From assembly GCA_027704905.1 (NCBI GenBank), contig CM051001.1, positions 31,381,506 through 31,445,505 on the forward strand: 64,000 nt of DNA, in the 5' to 3' direction. A model generated the notes under the pieces. The model did no database searches, was not told the DNA's origin, and worked only from the letters and a program-made list of their open reading frames with translations. Positions 8,993-17,850 of this stretch are shown here, piece after piece. The position numbers and the translations under genes were made by a program. This DNA comes from Muraenolepis orangiensis. Taxonomy: Eukaryota > Chordata > Actinopteri > Gadiformes > Muraenolepididae. Every line of letters begins with the position of its first letter. The stretch's first letter is position 1.

Positions 8993-10744
8993 TACAGTTT
9001 TTCTCAATTGCTTTGGTGCATTTCTCTGATCAGAATTAAAGTTCTCATAACTGTTAGTTCAACCTCCACAACATTTAGTCATTTGTGCACATCATAGTAG
9101 CAGTTTGCAAATTGCAAATGCTTTTGGACATGCATTTATTGCTTTCATACAATTCTCTGCTGTTTTATAACATTATCATTTGCTTATGTCATGTCAGTCA
9201 AAATGAACTATAATTATGACTGCTGAATAGTCATTCCCTATAAAACTAATAGTCCTCATTTCATTGCTTGAGTCATTACATACACATATGTTGAACTAGT
9301 TGTCAAAATCTGTCAAGCTAATTTCTTTATAATTTCTTCCCTGAAAAGGTCTCCCTAAATTGAACAATTTATCTCAGGTGAACCTCAGCTTTCACTGATG
9401 AGGAAGAGTGTGTGAAGCATTAGTTGTAACCAATGATAAGCCACTTCTCCACAGTCAATCAGAGCTGAATCCCATGAACCCTCAATTGACAAGCATATCT
9501 GAACCGAGCAGGACATAGTGTGTACCATTTCGACAATAGTGACACAGAAATGGAAGGTCAGCATCGTGGAAGAGGGGCGAGGATGCGGGGAGGAAGGGGA
9601 AGGGGACAAAACAGGGGAAGAGGAAGTAGAGGCCAAGTACATAGGCAGTTTCCTGATGAAATTAGGGCTACACTTGTGGACCATGTTGTCAATCATGGCC
9701 TCACAATGGCTGAGGCTGGTCGAAGGGTGCAGCCAAATGTTGGGAGAACCACTGTCAATTCAATTATTCAAACATTTCGTCGGGAGAACAGGTGTGTATA
9801 TTGGACAATAATTCAGCACTAAACAATCTGCACTGCACTACTGCCATTGTGTCATACATGAAGCTTACAGTGGGACAAGAACTTTTTACATTTAGACTTA
9901 CACCTTTACTGCAGCACAGATTTACTGTATTGTACTGCATTGTAGTGTTACAGTAAATATTTTCATTATGGCACTGTACTGCAGCATTTTACAAGTGGGA
10001 AGCACTGTTATTGTACACTACAGTAATATGGGTTACGTGTAAAGTAGTATATATCATGTTTACTGTACATTACTGTAATTTTACTCTTCACCACATAGGA
10101 TTGCAAGACAACCTCGCAGAGGTGGAAGAGGGCCCCTTTTTACTCCACAACAAGAGGAAGCCATTTGTGCAATGGTGATTGCAAACAATGCCATTAGGTT
10201 GAGAGAGATCCAAAGCGCTGTTATAGAGGATGACAATATTTTTGGCAATATTGAATCCGTTTCAATCTCTACAATTGACAGAGTGCTCAGGAGAAATGAG
10301 ATACGCATGAAACAATTGTACAATGTGCCATTTGACCGGAACAGCGACAGTGAAGGAGACCCCCTGAAGGAGAATCTGGCAAAAGGTAGAAGGCGTGGAA
10401 GGAATCGCATTGGACAGAGAGCAACCATTGATGTCCCAGGCCAACGAGGAGGGAATATTACAATGTGTGCAGCCATCTCAGAAAACGGCGTCCTCAACCA
10501 TATGCCCCGCCTTGGTCTATACAACACACAACATCTGCTGACTTTTTTAGACTCTTTACAGGGACATAATCCCTGAGAATGAGAGGGGTCTAAATGGAGA
10601 CCATCTGATCAAGTACGTTGTTGTACGGGATAATGTGCGTTTTCACCACGCAAATCTGGTCAGTGGTTTGCAGCACATGAAAGGATGCTGGTGGAATATC
10701 TCCCTCCCTACTCCCCATTCCTGAATCCAATAGAGAAGTTTTTC
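8993..10744 (+). mobile_element. IS630/Tc1-mariner-like element inserted in the ZBED ORF, 3' end lost
   Basis: The left end CAGTTTTTCTCAATTGCTTT begins right after TTTTA in the ZBED coding sequence, as expected for a TA-target element. A leader of about 550 bp, two coding exons and a GT-AG intron follow. Similarity stops near 10744 just after the last catalytic motif, so the right terminal repeat is absent. A SINE lies 100 bp further on. Confidence 0.65.
9550..10744 (+). pseudogene. IS630/Tc1-like transposase, two exons, first catalytic Asp deleted
   Basis: Exon 1 starts at the ATG at 9550 and encodes an RG-rich N-terminus and a paired-like helix-turn-helix (EIRATLVDHVVNHGLTMAEAG, 9655-9720). 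A GT-AG intron fits at 9792-10098: the donor follows GAACAG, the acceptor is CACATAG, and joining keeps the frame. Exon 2 reads TPQQEEAICAMVIANNAIR and on into the DDE nuclease. The segment that should hold the first catalytic Asp (family VDEAGFN) is deleted, so RNSDSEGDPLKEN runs straight into LAKGRRRGRNRIGQRAT. The second Asp (VVVRDNVRF) and final Glu (LNPIEKFFS) survive but lie beyond a frameshift near 10555. The enzyme would be inactive. Confidence 0.75.
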
Positions 10745-10841
10745 TCTGCCCCTACCCCCAACTGTTTAAGGAAATAAAACCATTTGTTACACCCGCAACT
10801 GCTGTTGTCCTCCCTCTGCCAACGGGTGCGTGCCACAGTAC

Positions 10842-11116
10842 AGTGGCGGCAGTATAGCTCAGGAGGTCGCCTCACAACCGGAAGGTTGCTGGTTCGATCC
10901 CCGCTGCCTCCTCCTAGCAAAAGCTGTCGAGGTGTCCTTGAGCAAGACACCCTAACCCTAACTGCTCCCGACGTGCTGGCTGTCTCCTTGCATGGCTGAC
11001 TCCGCCGTCGGTGGTTGAATGTGTGTATGAATGGGTGAATGTGAGACTTGATATGTAAAGCGCTTTGAGTAACCATTGGTTAGAAAAGCGCTATATAAAT
11101 GTCCATTTACTGTTTA
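10842..11116 (+). mobile_element. tRNA-derived SINE, full-length copy
   Basis: The pol III A-box-like TAGCTCAGGAGG (10855-10866) and B-box GGTTCGATCCC (near 10891) sit at tRNA spacing, followed by a body and the tail AAAAGCGCTATATAAAT near 11083-11099. Related copies lie at 20927-21185, 18640-18727 and 43517-43640. This copy has the best B-box. Confidence 0.8.
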
Positions 11117-11233
11117 TTTTTAACTAACTGCCTGCCCAGGGACTACAGGTGAAAATTAGCCATTTTGGCTAACTCTGGCACACTTACTGAAATGTTATTA
11201 GTGTGCACTGTCCCTGTCAAATAAATAAATAAA
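11117..11233 (+). repeat. 3' tail of an unidentified LINE-like repeat
   Basis: The sequence ends in GTGCACTGTCCCTGTCAAAT and then AATAAATAAATAAA, directly abutting Tx1 copy B. It looks like a retroelement 3' end. No coding sequence is present. Confidence 0.35.
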
Positions 11234-12348
11234 GCCAGGTTGGACGTCAGCAGCAGCGAAACACCCGGCCTGACGGTGGCGCTGTGCCGATCCAAGACCC
11301 TGTACTGTGTCTTCAGCAGCTGGTGGATGCAGTGGGGCCGGAGCTGAGCGATGCCCGGGCCCTCTGCACTCTGTCCGGGTGGCCCAGAGGCTTCTTCAAC
11401 TCTGGAGCCAGATCCTCTGCCCTGAGGAAAAAAGACTACTAAGGAGCTACGGACAGGGAAGAGCCAAGCCGGACCCAGCAGACACTTTCCCGGAGATCTA
11501 CCTGAGCCAAGGGCTCGGAGAACTGACCGGCGACCTGCTCCAGGTCACAAACCCTGTAAAGATGACAATACACAGAGCTGACAAGAGAACACTCTACATG
11601 AACATTGTAAAGACGACCAATAAAAATGTCCCTCCAGGGACAGGGCCGCCACTGTGTGGAGCACCAGACTGGGTGCAGGAAGCGGACCAGGCCCACAGTG
11701 GAGGATTTTATACAAACCTCCCATACTTTAAAAAAAAAAAATTTAAACATACTGCCGACCTCCAGTGGAGAATTTTACACGGTGCCATTGCCTGTAATTC
11801 TTTTATCTCCATTATTAATCCTGCTGTTTTTAACAAGTGTCCATTTTGTGGTTTTAGAGAGACTGAGTGCAAGAGACTCACAGGTTTCTTCGTGGTTTCT
11901 TCATTGGTTTTTAGTCTTTTTAGTATAGTTTTTACCGAGAGTGTTTTTATCATGGGAGTTCCATACAAAAAACAAATAAAGAAAAGTGGCAGCTCCTGAA
12001 TTACTTCTCTGGTGAAGCAAAAATGGCCATTTATTTAAGGAGGAAAAACTGTAGAAAACAGGAAAGGGGAAGAGGCTAAAGTGATCTGGCTGTGCAGCAT
12101 CAGAGCCAGACTCGGTTTTATAAACACGTTGGGGATCTGGATGCTTTTAAACAGCGGTGGTGTTATGAAGATATTGTGTGTTCTGTTGTTGATGAAGATT
12201 TACACTTTGCACAAGTTTTTAAGACCTAGGTTTTAATGTATTATTTTGAGTGATTCGTTTGTTGTTTTTTTATTGCACAATGAAGCACTTTATTTGAAGA
12301 ATGTATAATTGATCGTATGTAAATAAAGTGTTTTTGCAAAAGTCAAAA
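11234..12348 (+). mobile_element. Tx1-type LINE copy B, 5'-truncated
   Basis: It matches 1515-2022 and 2380-3012 of copy A without the Rex3 insertion, so it shows the empty site. ORF2 C-terminal coding is visible: LHSVRVAQRLLQLWSQILC, then KMTIHRADKRTLYMNIVK, then LQWRILHGAIACNSF and NKCPFCGFRETECKRL. Small deletions and frameshifts occur (for example, part of the FHVFTECK stretch is missing). The 3' end GTTTTTGCAAAAGTCAAAAA equals that of copy A. Confidence 0.85.
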
Positions 12349-13010
12349 AGTCTTCTTCTTGTCTCTCCCTCTCCGCGTGAGTGTGGAGCGAGAGTGGTGT
12401 AGTGAGTGATTTTGAAACTGACTTTTTCTATCCGTGTTGTCTTGTATGTTGTGTTTTGTTAGTGTTTGTTGAGTGACGTATGAGATGTTTGTTAGTTAGT
12501 GGTGTTTGACAACCGGGCATTATGGAGGCTTTGATGGCTATGGGCATGCAGGATGAAAGTAGCATTTCAAATACAGCCAACAAAAGGAAAAACAATGACA
12601 AAGAACAGAGGGGCTAAGGTCAAGAAAGTGCTGGAGGATTACTCTGATCAGGAATGGACGCCACCACAAGATAGTCAGACAACTGAGTATCCTCTTCAAG
12701 AGGTTTTTAGCGGAAACTAAAGGTGTTAGGCAAAGCGATTCTTTGGCAGTCTGCTGGATCACTGAAGACACCGTGTGACTCATGCATGTCGCTCACTGAT
12801 TGTACACTGTAACGGTTTGACTGTGCCTAATGTACTGGTTCCCTTTCCTTGGTTGGGAATTCGTCCCCTGTCGTTTAAGCGTGGAAGAGGTGAATGGCAA
12901 ACAGCTATACAGACTGATGGTAAAGCGTCTAATTAGGAACAAGCCACCCTGGCGGGGTCATCTGGGCTTGGGAGACGAAGTCCAACCTGCTTGGAGGGGT
13001 TGATATAAGT
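12349..13010 (+). pseudogene. Tx1 5' region and ORF1 end joined to ORF2 C-terminus (internally deleted)
   Basis: Directly after the 3' end of copy B comes a Tx1 5' leader (GTTTGTTAGTTAGTGGTGTT at about 12488). It is shared with 23403-23490 of copy C. An ORF1 tail follows (AKVKKVLEDYSDQEWTPPQ, DSQTTEYPL near 12640-12700), homologous to 23985-24085. About 150 bp later the reading changes to VNGKQLYRLMVK and WRGHLGLGDEVQPAWRGLY (12890-13000), which resembles the C-terminal region of Tx1 ORF2. Most of ORF2 is therefore missing. No open frame is left. Confidence 0.55.
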
Positions 13011-13023
13011 GATGTGTTCCGCT

Positions 13024-13142
13024 CTGCAATAGAGAATCAACTTAATTTTTCTGTGGATTTGATGTGACTTTATGTTCTTGAGTATGTTTATACGCGGTTA
13101 AAAAAGAAAAAAGATGGCAAGGCTTGTGTAGCGGAATGAAAG
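13024..13142 (+). repeat. About 115-bp repeat, left copy
   Basis: It starts CTGCAATAGAGAATCAACTT and runs to GGCAAGGCTTGTGTAGC. The same stretch recurs with few changes at 16716-16841, on the other side of the Gypsy element and in the same orientation. It probably belongs to the Tx1-related unit upstream. Confidence 0.7.
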
Positions 13143-13394
13143 TATAAACTCTCTCTCTCGCTCTCTCATTGACCACGGACCCGTCTGTGAATAACTCCTC
13201 ATCTTCGTGCACACTCAAAACATGGCCGCAGCATGCAAGGAAGGATTATTGATGGCCTTTACCCGCAGAGGAGGCAGCCAAAGTCCTCAATAGAATCAAT
13301 CCAGAGTTCCTGAAAGGTTTGTATCGTGAATGCCTCCGCACAAATGTCGAAAACTGATGGGTTCAAGTTAACGTGATAAGTTAGTCTATGTTCT

Positions 13395-14077
13395 TGTTAC
13401 GTCCCAGCTCGTGGAGAGTGGGAAAGAACATTTAACCAGTTGTACTTGGTAAATAAAAAGTTGTTTTAATAAATGAAAATACAATAACGTTGGCAAAACA
13501 GCCACAATCAAACAAAAGCCACTAAGGCAGCAAGTTACAGGAACACCAAAGGAACCGAGGGAAACTCTTTACATAAGGGTGGTATTATAGGTTGCCCAAA
13601 CCAAACAAACAAACAAAAGAAACCTCCTTTCTACCAGGGGAAAATGAACAGGGCTAACAAAAGAATATGCGGCTACAAAACACCGCCGGGGAAGCAAGGC
13701 AACCACGGCGCACGGGGCTCCCCAACACAACAGCCGTCAAGATCTCACACGTCAACACACCTGCTAACCACCGTTAACAACACGTTTGCCTATATTTCGG
13801 AGGAGCTATTGAGATTGAGAGATTCAGACCTCTCCCGACTAACATGATGCACACGGTCTTAACAGCTGTCGCCGGACAGGGTGCGCGGAGATTGGAGAGT
13901 CGAGCCTGACATCCTCCAATCCAGACCTTCGGATCTTCGGTCACGCCTACCGGGGGAGGGACAGGACGCCGGCATCCAATGACATCTGGGCAACGGCACA
14001 GCTCATATACATAACACACACAGCTGCAAACAATCACTGATAGGTTAATGAGCAGAGGGGAACCAGCAGCCGTAACA
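13395..14077 (-). repeat. 3' LTR of the Gypsy-TARDBP element
   Basis: 683 bp with terminal inverted heptamers TGTTACG and CGTAACA. GTTCT lies directly outside it at 13390-13394. On its inner side lies a purine tract (minus strand). No second complete LTR is in the window; only the last 12 bases (GCAGCCGTAACA) recur, at 16578-16589. Confidence 0.8.
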
Positions 14078-14088
14078 CCCCCTCCCTT
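14078..14088 (-). other. Polypurine tract
   Basis: AAGGGAGGGGG on the minus strand lies immediately 5' of the LTR start TGTTACGG. This is the standard position of the plus-strand primer for reverse transcription in LTR elements. Confidence 0.75.
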
Positions 14089-14164
14089 AAGACACAAACC
14101 TATGGTTTTGTTAACCAAGCCTACCAGCAAACCTACCTAATAGCACACACAAACATCACTAAAA

Positions 14165-14502
14165 CCTAGACACAGCATCTGCCAACACATTGTCTGAGCC
14201 CTTCCTATGACGGATGTCTAGGTTGTAATCTTGCACGATCAGAGCCCATCGCATGAGACGCTGATTGTGATTGTACATGTGAGATAGGAATACGACGAGA
14301 TTGTGATCAGTAAACACGGCAACTGGCAAAGGCTAGATCCAACATAAACCTCGAAGTGCTGCAGAGCTAATAACAAAGCAAGGGTCTCTTTCTCGATTGT
14401 AGAATCTCTGAGCTGGTGCTTGTTGAACTTACGGGAAAAACAACAAACTGGATGATCAACACCCTCATCATCCTCCTGCAACAGGACTGCACCTGCCCCC
14501 AC
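14165..14502 (-). pseudogene. Gypsy RNase H remnant
   Basis: Minus-strand reading: [18 protein letters not shown] at the top, then FSRKFNKHQLRDSTIEKET, LALLLALQHFEVYVGSS, a frameshift, and finally residues resembling DNVLADAVSR close to 14170-14185. This is the RNase H domain that normally follows reverse transcriptase. It begins at the TARDBP junction (about 14495-14510), out of frame with the upstream fusion ORF. Past ADAVSR the sequence goes straight to the 3' untranslated part and polypurine tract, so integrase is deleted. The first catalytic Asp (before VGAGAV) is lost at the junction. Confidence 0.75.
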
Positions 14503-15730
14503 TGCTATTGCTCCCCATCCCGCCGCGACTAGCGCCGTATCCTTGACCAAACCCACCAGCCCCAAACCGCTCCATCATTTGCCTACTATTGTGTTTAGGC
14601 TCGGCGTTGGAGATGTGCACCCTGACACCCTTGATGATCAGGTCCTCGCCACACAGGGCCTGGGCCACCTGGTCATCGGCAAAGGTGACGAAGGCGAATG
14701 CTCGGAAGGGTTTGGGAATGAAGACGTCTGTGACCTCGCCGTACTGCATGAAGAACTGCCTCAGCTCGTCAGTGGTCATGTCTTCAGTACAGCGGCCCAC
14801 AAAGATCTTGCGGCAGCGCATGGGCTCATCAGGACCGGCCTTAGAGTTGGGAAGTTTGCAGTCACACCACCTCCCGTCAATCATGTGTCTCTGAGAAACC
14901 ACTTTGGTCTGAGTCTCGTACTCTGTGAATCGGACAAACCCAAAGCCTTTGGAGTTGCCAGTCTTGGCATCCCTCTTGACCTGCACCATGATGACCTCCC
15001 CAAAAGTGGCAAAGTAGTCCTTCAGGTCCTGTTCTGAGGTTTTCCATGGAAGCCCCAGAACAATGAGATCCGACGTCTTCTGGGAGCCCCTCTTGATTTT
15101 AACAGCGGAGGCGGCGTCCATTTCATCCATCTTCCTTTTGTTGTCTTTGGGGTAGTTCACGACGTACACCAGGTTACCCCAGTCGCTCTCGGGTTGAGGA
15201 GAATCCAATATATCCAGAGCCGGAGTCACCTTACCACCCGCAATATCATTCCCCATCAGAAATACTATACCTTTTATTGGTAATGCGGGACACACCGCGA
15301 CTGGAAAGAACCCAGTAATTAATTCTGATTGCACATGTACGTTGTGTACGGGCCGTGGAATATAACCCATCTCAATGCCACGTAATATTGAACTGTAGCC
15401 ACAGGCTGACTGATCGGAGAACGGCAACGCTGAGGCAACAATCACAGACTGGGACCCCCCAGTGTCTCGCAAAATACGCACGGGTCTCTGATCGGCAGAC
15501 TCACCAGATAAAGAAATGAATCCGTCAAAAACAAAGGGCTTGAAGCCCGGATCTATCTCACTGTCATCTGAATCAAGATTACGTAATGTGACTGACTCGG
15601 CTGTAATCAAGCCAATGCCTTCTGGCTGGAGCAGATTTTGCGGCGGCTCTTTGCGTTTCAGCATCAAACAGTTGGCGATGCCATGCCCAGGTCTGCGACA
15701 GTAAAAACATTCTCTCTCCTCTGTTAACAT
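14468..15730 (-). CDS. Chimeric ORF: Gypsy zinc knuckle + protease fused to TDP-43 NLS/RRM1/RRM2
   Basis: One uninterrupted 420-codon frame starts at an ATG (15730). Its first part is retroelement: CCHC knuckle [14 protein letters not shown], then the aspartic protease with [14 protein letters not shown] (DTG catalytic triplet) and [12 protein letters not shown]. At about 15195-15181 it changes to TDP-43: [17 protein letters not shown], bipartite nuclear signal (KRK...KIKR), RRM1 with LIVLGLP and [11 protein letters not shown]2 with KIFVGRCT and [28 protein letters not shown], and the start of the Gly-rich tail. It ends 14 codons after [14 protein letters not shown] sequence. The TDP-43 N-terminal oligomerisation domain and most of the prion-like tail are absent. 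No intron is present, whereas vertebrate TARDBP has introns across this part. TDP-43 is a nuclear UG-binding RNA-processing factor. Expression of this product is not shown by the sequence. Confidence 0.9.
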   Translation of the reverse strand: MLTEERECFYCRRPGHGIANCLMLKRKEPPQNLLQPEGIGLITAESVTLRNLDSDDSEIDPGFKPFVFDGFISLSGESADQRPVRILRDTGGSQSVIVASALPFSDQSACGYSSILRGIEMGYIPRPVHNVHVQSELITGFFPVAVCPALPIKGIVFLMGNDIAGGKVTPALDILDSPQPESDWGNLVYVVNYPKDNKRKMDEMDAASAVKIKRGSQKTSDLIVLGLPWKTSEQDLKDYFATFGEVIMVQVKRDAKTGNSKGFGFVRFTEYETQTKVVSQRHMIDGRWCDCKLPNSKAGPDEPMRCRKIFVGRCTEDMTTDELRQFFMQYGEVTDVFIPKPFRAFAFVTFADDQVAQALCGEDLIIKGVRVHISNAEPKHNSRQMMERFGAGGFGQGYGASRGGMGSNSSGGRCSPVAGG

Positions 15731-16577
15731 TAGCCGCTTGCATGGGATACGTCAATGGCGAAACTGACGCACCACGGGGCTCATCACCAGACACAGGACA
15801 AAATACAGCTTTGTGAGTCAGAATATACTCATCTGCTAACACCGCAGCGGCAGAGAGTGATTTTACTTTTTGTTTGTTAACATATACAACAATGCGATCA
15901 GGCAAACACTTTTTGAATTCCTCCATCATAATTAATTCCCTTAGAGAATTGTACTCCGTAGCATTGCATGTTTTAACCCATTTATCAAACAATGTTCCCT
16001 TTTCCCTAGCGAACTCCACATATGTTTGATTCTGAGCTTTCTTATGTAACCTAAATTTCTGTCTGTAGGCTTCAGGCACCAGTTCATACACTCTCATAAT
16101 GGCAGCTTTAACAGAGTCATAACTTAAACTATCCTCCAAAGACAGAGCAGCAACAGCCTCTTGAGCTTTCCCATGGATTTTGCACTGCAACAAAATAAGC
16201 CATGCTTGCAGCGGCCACTGTAACGCTGCAGCAATGCGCTCAAACGCCTCGAAATATGTGTCCACTTCCGCCTCACGAAATATGGGAACTAACGAAATAT
16301 TTTTACCAATATCAAATGTGGTTGGATGAGTTGGAGGTGACACCATACCTGTAGCCTGGGCAGACGGGAGAGGTGCACGCCACTGAGCATCAAGCTCCAG
16401 CTGCCGCAGCCTCACCACTTTATCTGCCTCAATCTCCAACTTCCTGACTTCAAGCTGTAGCTCTAGCTGTGCCCGTCGGTTCTGCTCCTTATCCTTCGCC
16501 TCCAGTTGGAGCCGTGCGAGGCGGACCTTAAGTCGGGCCTCGCCCACGCCTCCAATTGGAGACCAGAACTTGAGTCT
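15700..16577 (-). pseudogene. Gypsy Gag, 5'-truncated and frameshifted
   Basis: The open minus-strand frame runs through a charged helical stretch (LKVRLARLQLEAKDKEQ, then LEVRKLEIEADKVVRLRQL) and a SCAN/capsid-like core: ISLVPIFREAEVDTYFEAF, QCKIHGKAQEAVAAL, YELVPEAYRQKFRLHKKAQ, TYVEFAREKGTLFDKW, LIMMEEFKKCLP. This matches the Gag style of teleost Ty3/Gypsy elements. It has no ATG at its beginning; the frame simply starts at the LTR remnant. It leaves the pol frame at a CT run (15711-15718), where a dinucleotide length change would account for the shift into the zinc-knuckle frame. Gag should form the capsid and bind element RNA. Confidence 0.8.
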
Positions 16578-16715
16578 GCAGCCGTAACAGTTCTTAACAC
16601 AACACTGTCAATCTCTGAAACCCAACTCTTTGAAAGGTTAGCAGCTGTACATAGCCGCTAGTCTATTTTGACACTCGCTCGTGCAAGTGGATAACTTTAA
16701 TGATAATTCTTTACC

Positions 16716-16841
16716 TCTGCAATAGAGAATCAACTTATTTTTTCTGTGGATTTGATGTGACTTTATGTTCTTGATTATGTTTATACGCTGTTGAAAAAGA
16801 AAAAAAAGATGGCAAGGCTTGTGTAGCAAAATGAAATCTCT
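16716..16841 (+). repeat. About 115-bp repeat, right copy
   Basis: Near-identical to 13024-13142 (shared GATTTGATGTGACTTTATGT and GATGGCAAGGCTTGTGTAGC). It lies outside the Gypsy target duplication, so it is not an LTR. Confidence 0.7.
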
Positions 16842-17044
16842 CTAATATAAATCATGACTTCAAATTCAGGTTGGCGTCCGTTTCCTCCATGCCATGTGGT
16901 GCGTGACATAGGGCTCACCCATATATCAACCCTATGCCACTGAAGGTTAGAAGGCGGATAAGCTTAGCTGAAAGCAAATGTGAATGCCTACTGGTCTAAT
17001 GTTAGCTTGAAATGGCAAAAAAAAAAAAAAAAAAAAGAAGCTTT

Positions 17045-17230
17045 TAAGCCAGTACTTTAAAAAGGCCAGATTGGAGGCTGCTGCTGAACAGCCAACGGTT
17101 GCCTGCCAGGATGACGGTGACATGTTAGACGAGCCACCAATGCAACCAAATCTGCAAAAGTTTCCTGTGACTACCATAGCCGGAAATACCACGCATTTCT
17201 TCTTCTGGCTGGTACCGGAAATACAAGATA
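17045..17230 (+). pseudogene. hAT-type TTF/ZMYM-like N-terminal fragment
   Basis: One frame encodes EAAAEQPTVACQDDGD...PPMQPNLQKFPVTTIAG, and a second encodes SSGWYRKYK. Together they resemble the zinc-finger entry region of ZMYM1/hAT-like transposase-derived proteins (PNLxxFP...SFNSxWYRKYPWLEYS). The homology breaks at about 17228, where a dispersed repeat begins. An A20 run precedes it. Too short for a firm family call. Confidence 0.45.
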
Positions 17231-17311
17231 TTTATTGGCCATTTGCAACAAGTACATTGGAACGCTTACTCCACACTCCCTCCCGCAGTATACATCTCCA
17301 AAACAATACTA

Positions 17312-17352
<41 letters not shown>

Positions 17353-17741
17353 GTCAAGTATAAAGCAGTGATGTGAAAATCTTATGAGCAATACCTGACG
17401 ACAGACAGCAGTTATAAAAATAAGATAAAAATAGAATAAAGTTAAAAAATAAAAATGCAAAATATCGGCACAGAAAAGAGAAATCTATATATATATATAA
17501 ATCAATGTAATAAAATATACATTGTTATATGCTATACGCCCTTGTTCAGCAGCCTGATGGCCTGACTGTGGAAGCTATCTCAGAGTCTATTTGTACGGCA
17601 CTTGATACTGCGGTATCGCCTGCCTGACGGTAATAGTGAGTACAGTTCGTGGCTGGGGTGGGCAATGTCTGTAATATATATACATATATATATACATATA
17701 TATACATATACACACATATATATACACACATATATACCACA

Positions 17742-17776
<35 letters not shown>

Positions 17777-17850
17777 TATACACAATAAAAATGAACACAA
17801 AAACAACAACAAAGTGACTGATGGATTGTGTTGAATTGTGCAAAAAGTGC
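17216..17850 (+). repeat. Composite dispersed repeat with internal TA and TA/CA microsatellites
   Basis: Its start (TTTATTGGCCATTTGCAACA and ACTCCCTCCCGCAG) recurs at 33303-33400 and, degraded, at 30086-30150. The middle (AAAGCAGTGATGTGAAAATC, then CAGCCTGATGGCCTGACTGT near 17551) is shared with the insert at 860-924. (TA)n at 17313-17350 and mixed TATACA/CA arrays at 17690-17776 lie inside it. No coding sequence is evident. Confidence 0.55.

Larger units (their letters stand above)
13395..16589 (-). mobile_element. Ty3/Gypsy retrotransposon carrying a TARDBP (TDP-43) cDNA
   Basis: The minus-strand order is: 12-bp remnant of the 5' LTR (16578-16589), gag, zinc knuckle, protease, TDP-43 segment, RNase H end, polypurine tract, 3' LTR (13395-14077). 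The 5-bp target duplication GTTCT lies at 13390-13394 and 16590-16594, next to the LTR termini TGTTACG...CGTAACA, so the outer edges are real. The 5' LTR interior, primer-binding site, gag start, reverse transcriptase and integrase are missing. The TARDBP insert has no introns and sits where the reverse transcriptase belongs. Confidence 0.88.

Noticed and set aside
10855..10910. Functional tRNA gene
   Set aside because: A and B boxes are present, but the acceptor stem and anticodon arm do not fold, and the SINE body follows.
14543..15037. Long plus-strand ORF opposite the TARDBP insert
   Set aside because: It is the antisense shadow of the RRM-coding frame; its protein has no family resemblance.
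14468..15195. TARDBP segment as the functional host gene
   Set aside because: It lacks start, N-terminal domain, introns and most of the tail, and sits inside a retroelement. It is a captured cDNA piece.
13024..16841. 115-bp direct repeats as LTRs of the Gypsy element
   Set aside because: The real LTR edges (TGTTACG...CGTAACA with GTTCT) lie inside them, and the repeats lack LTR features.
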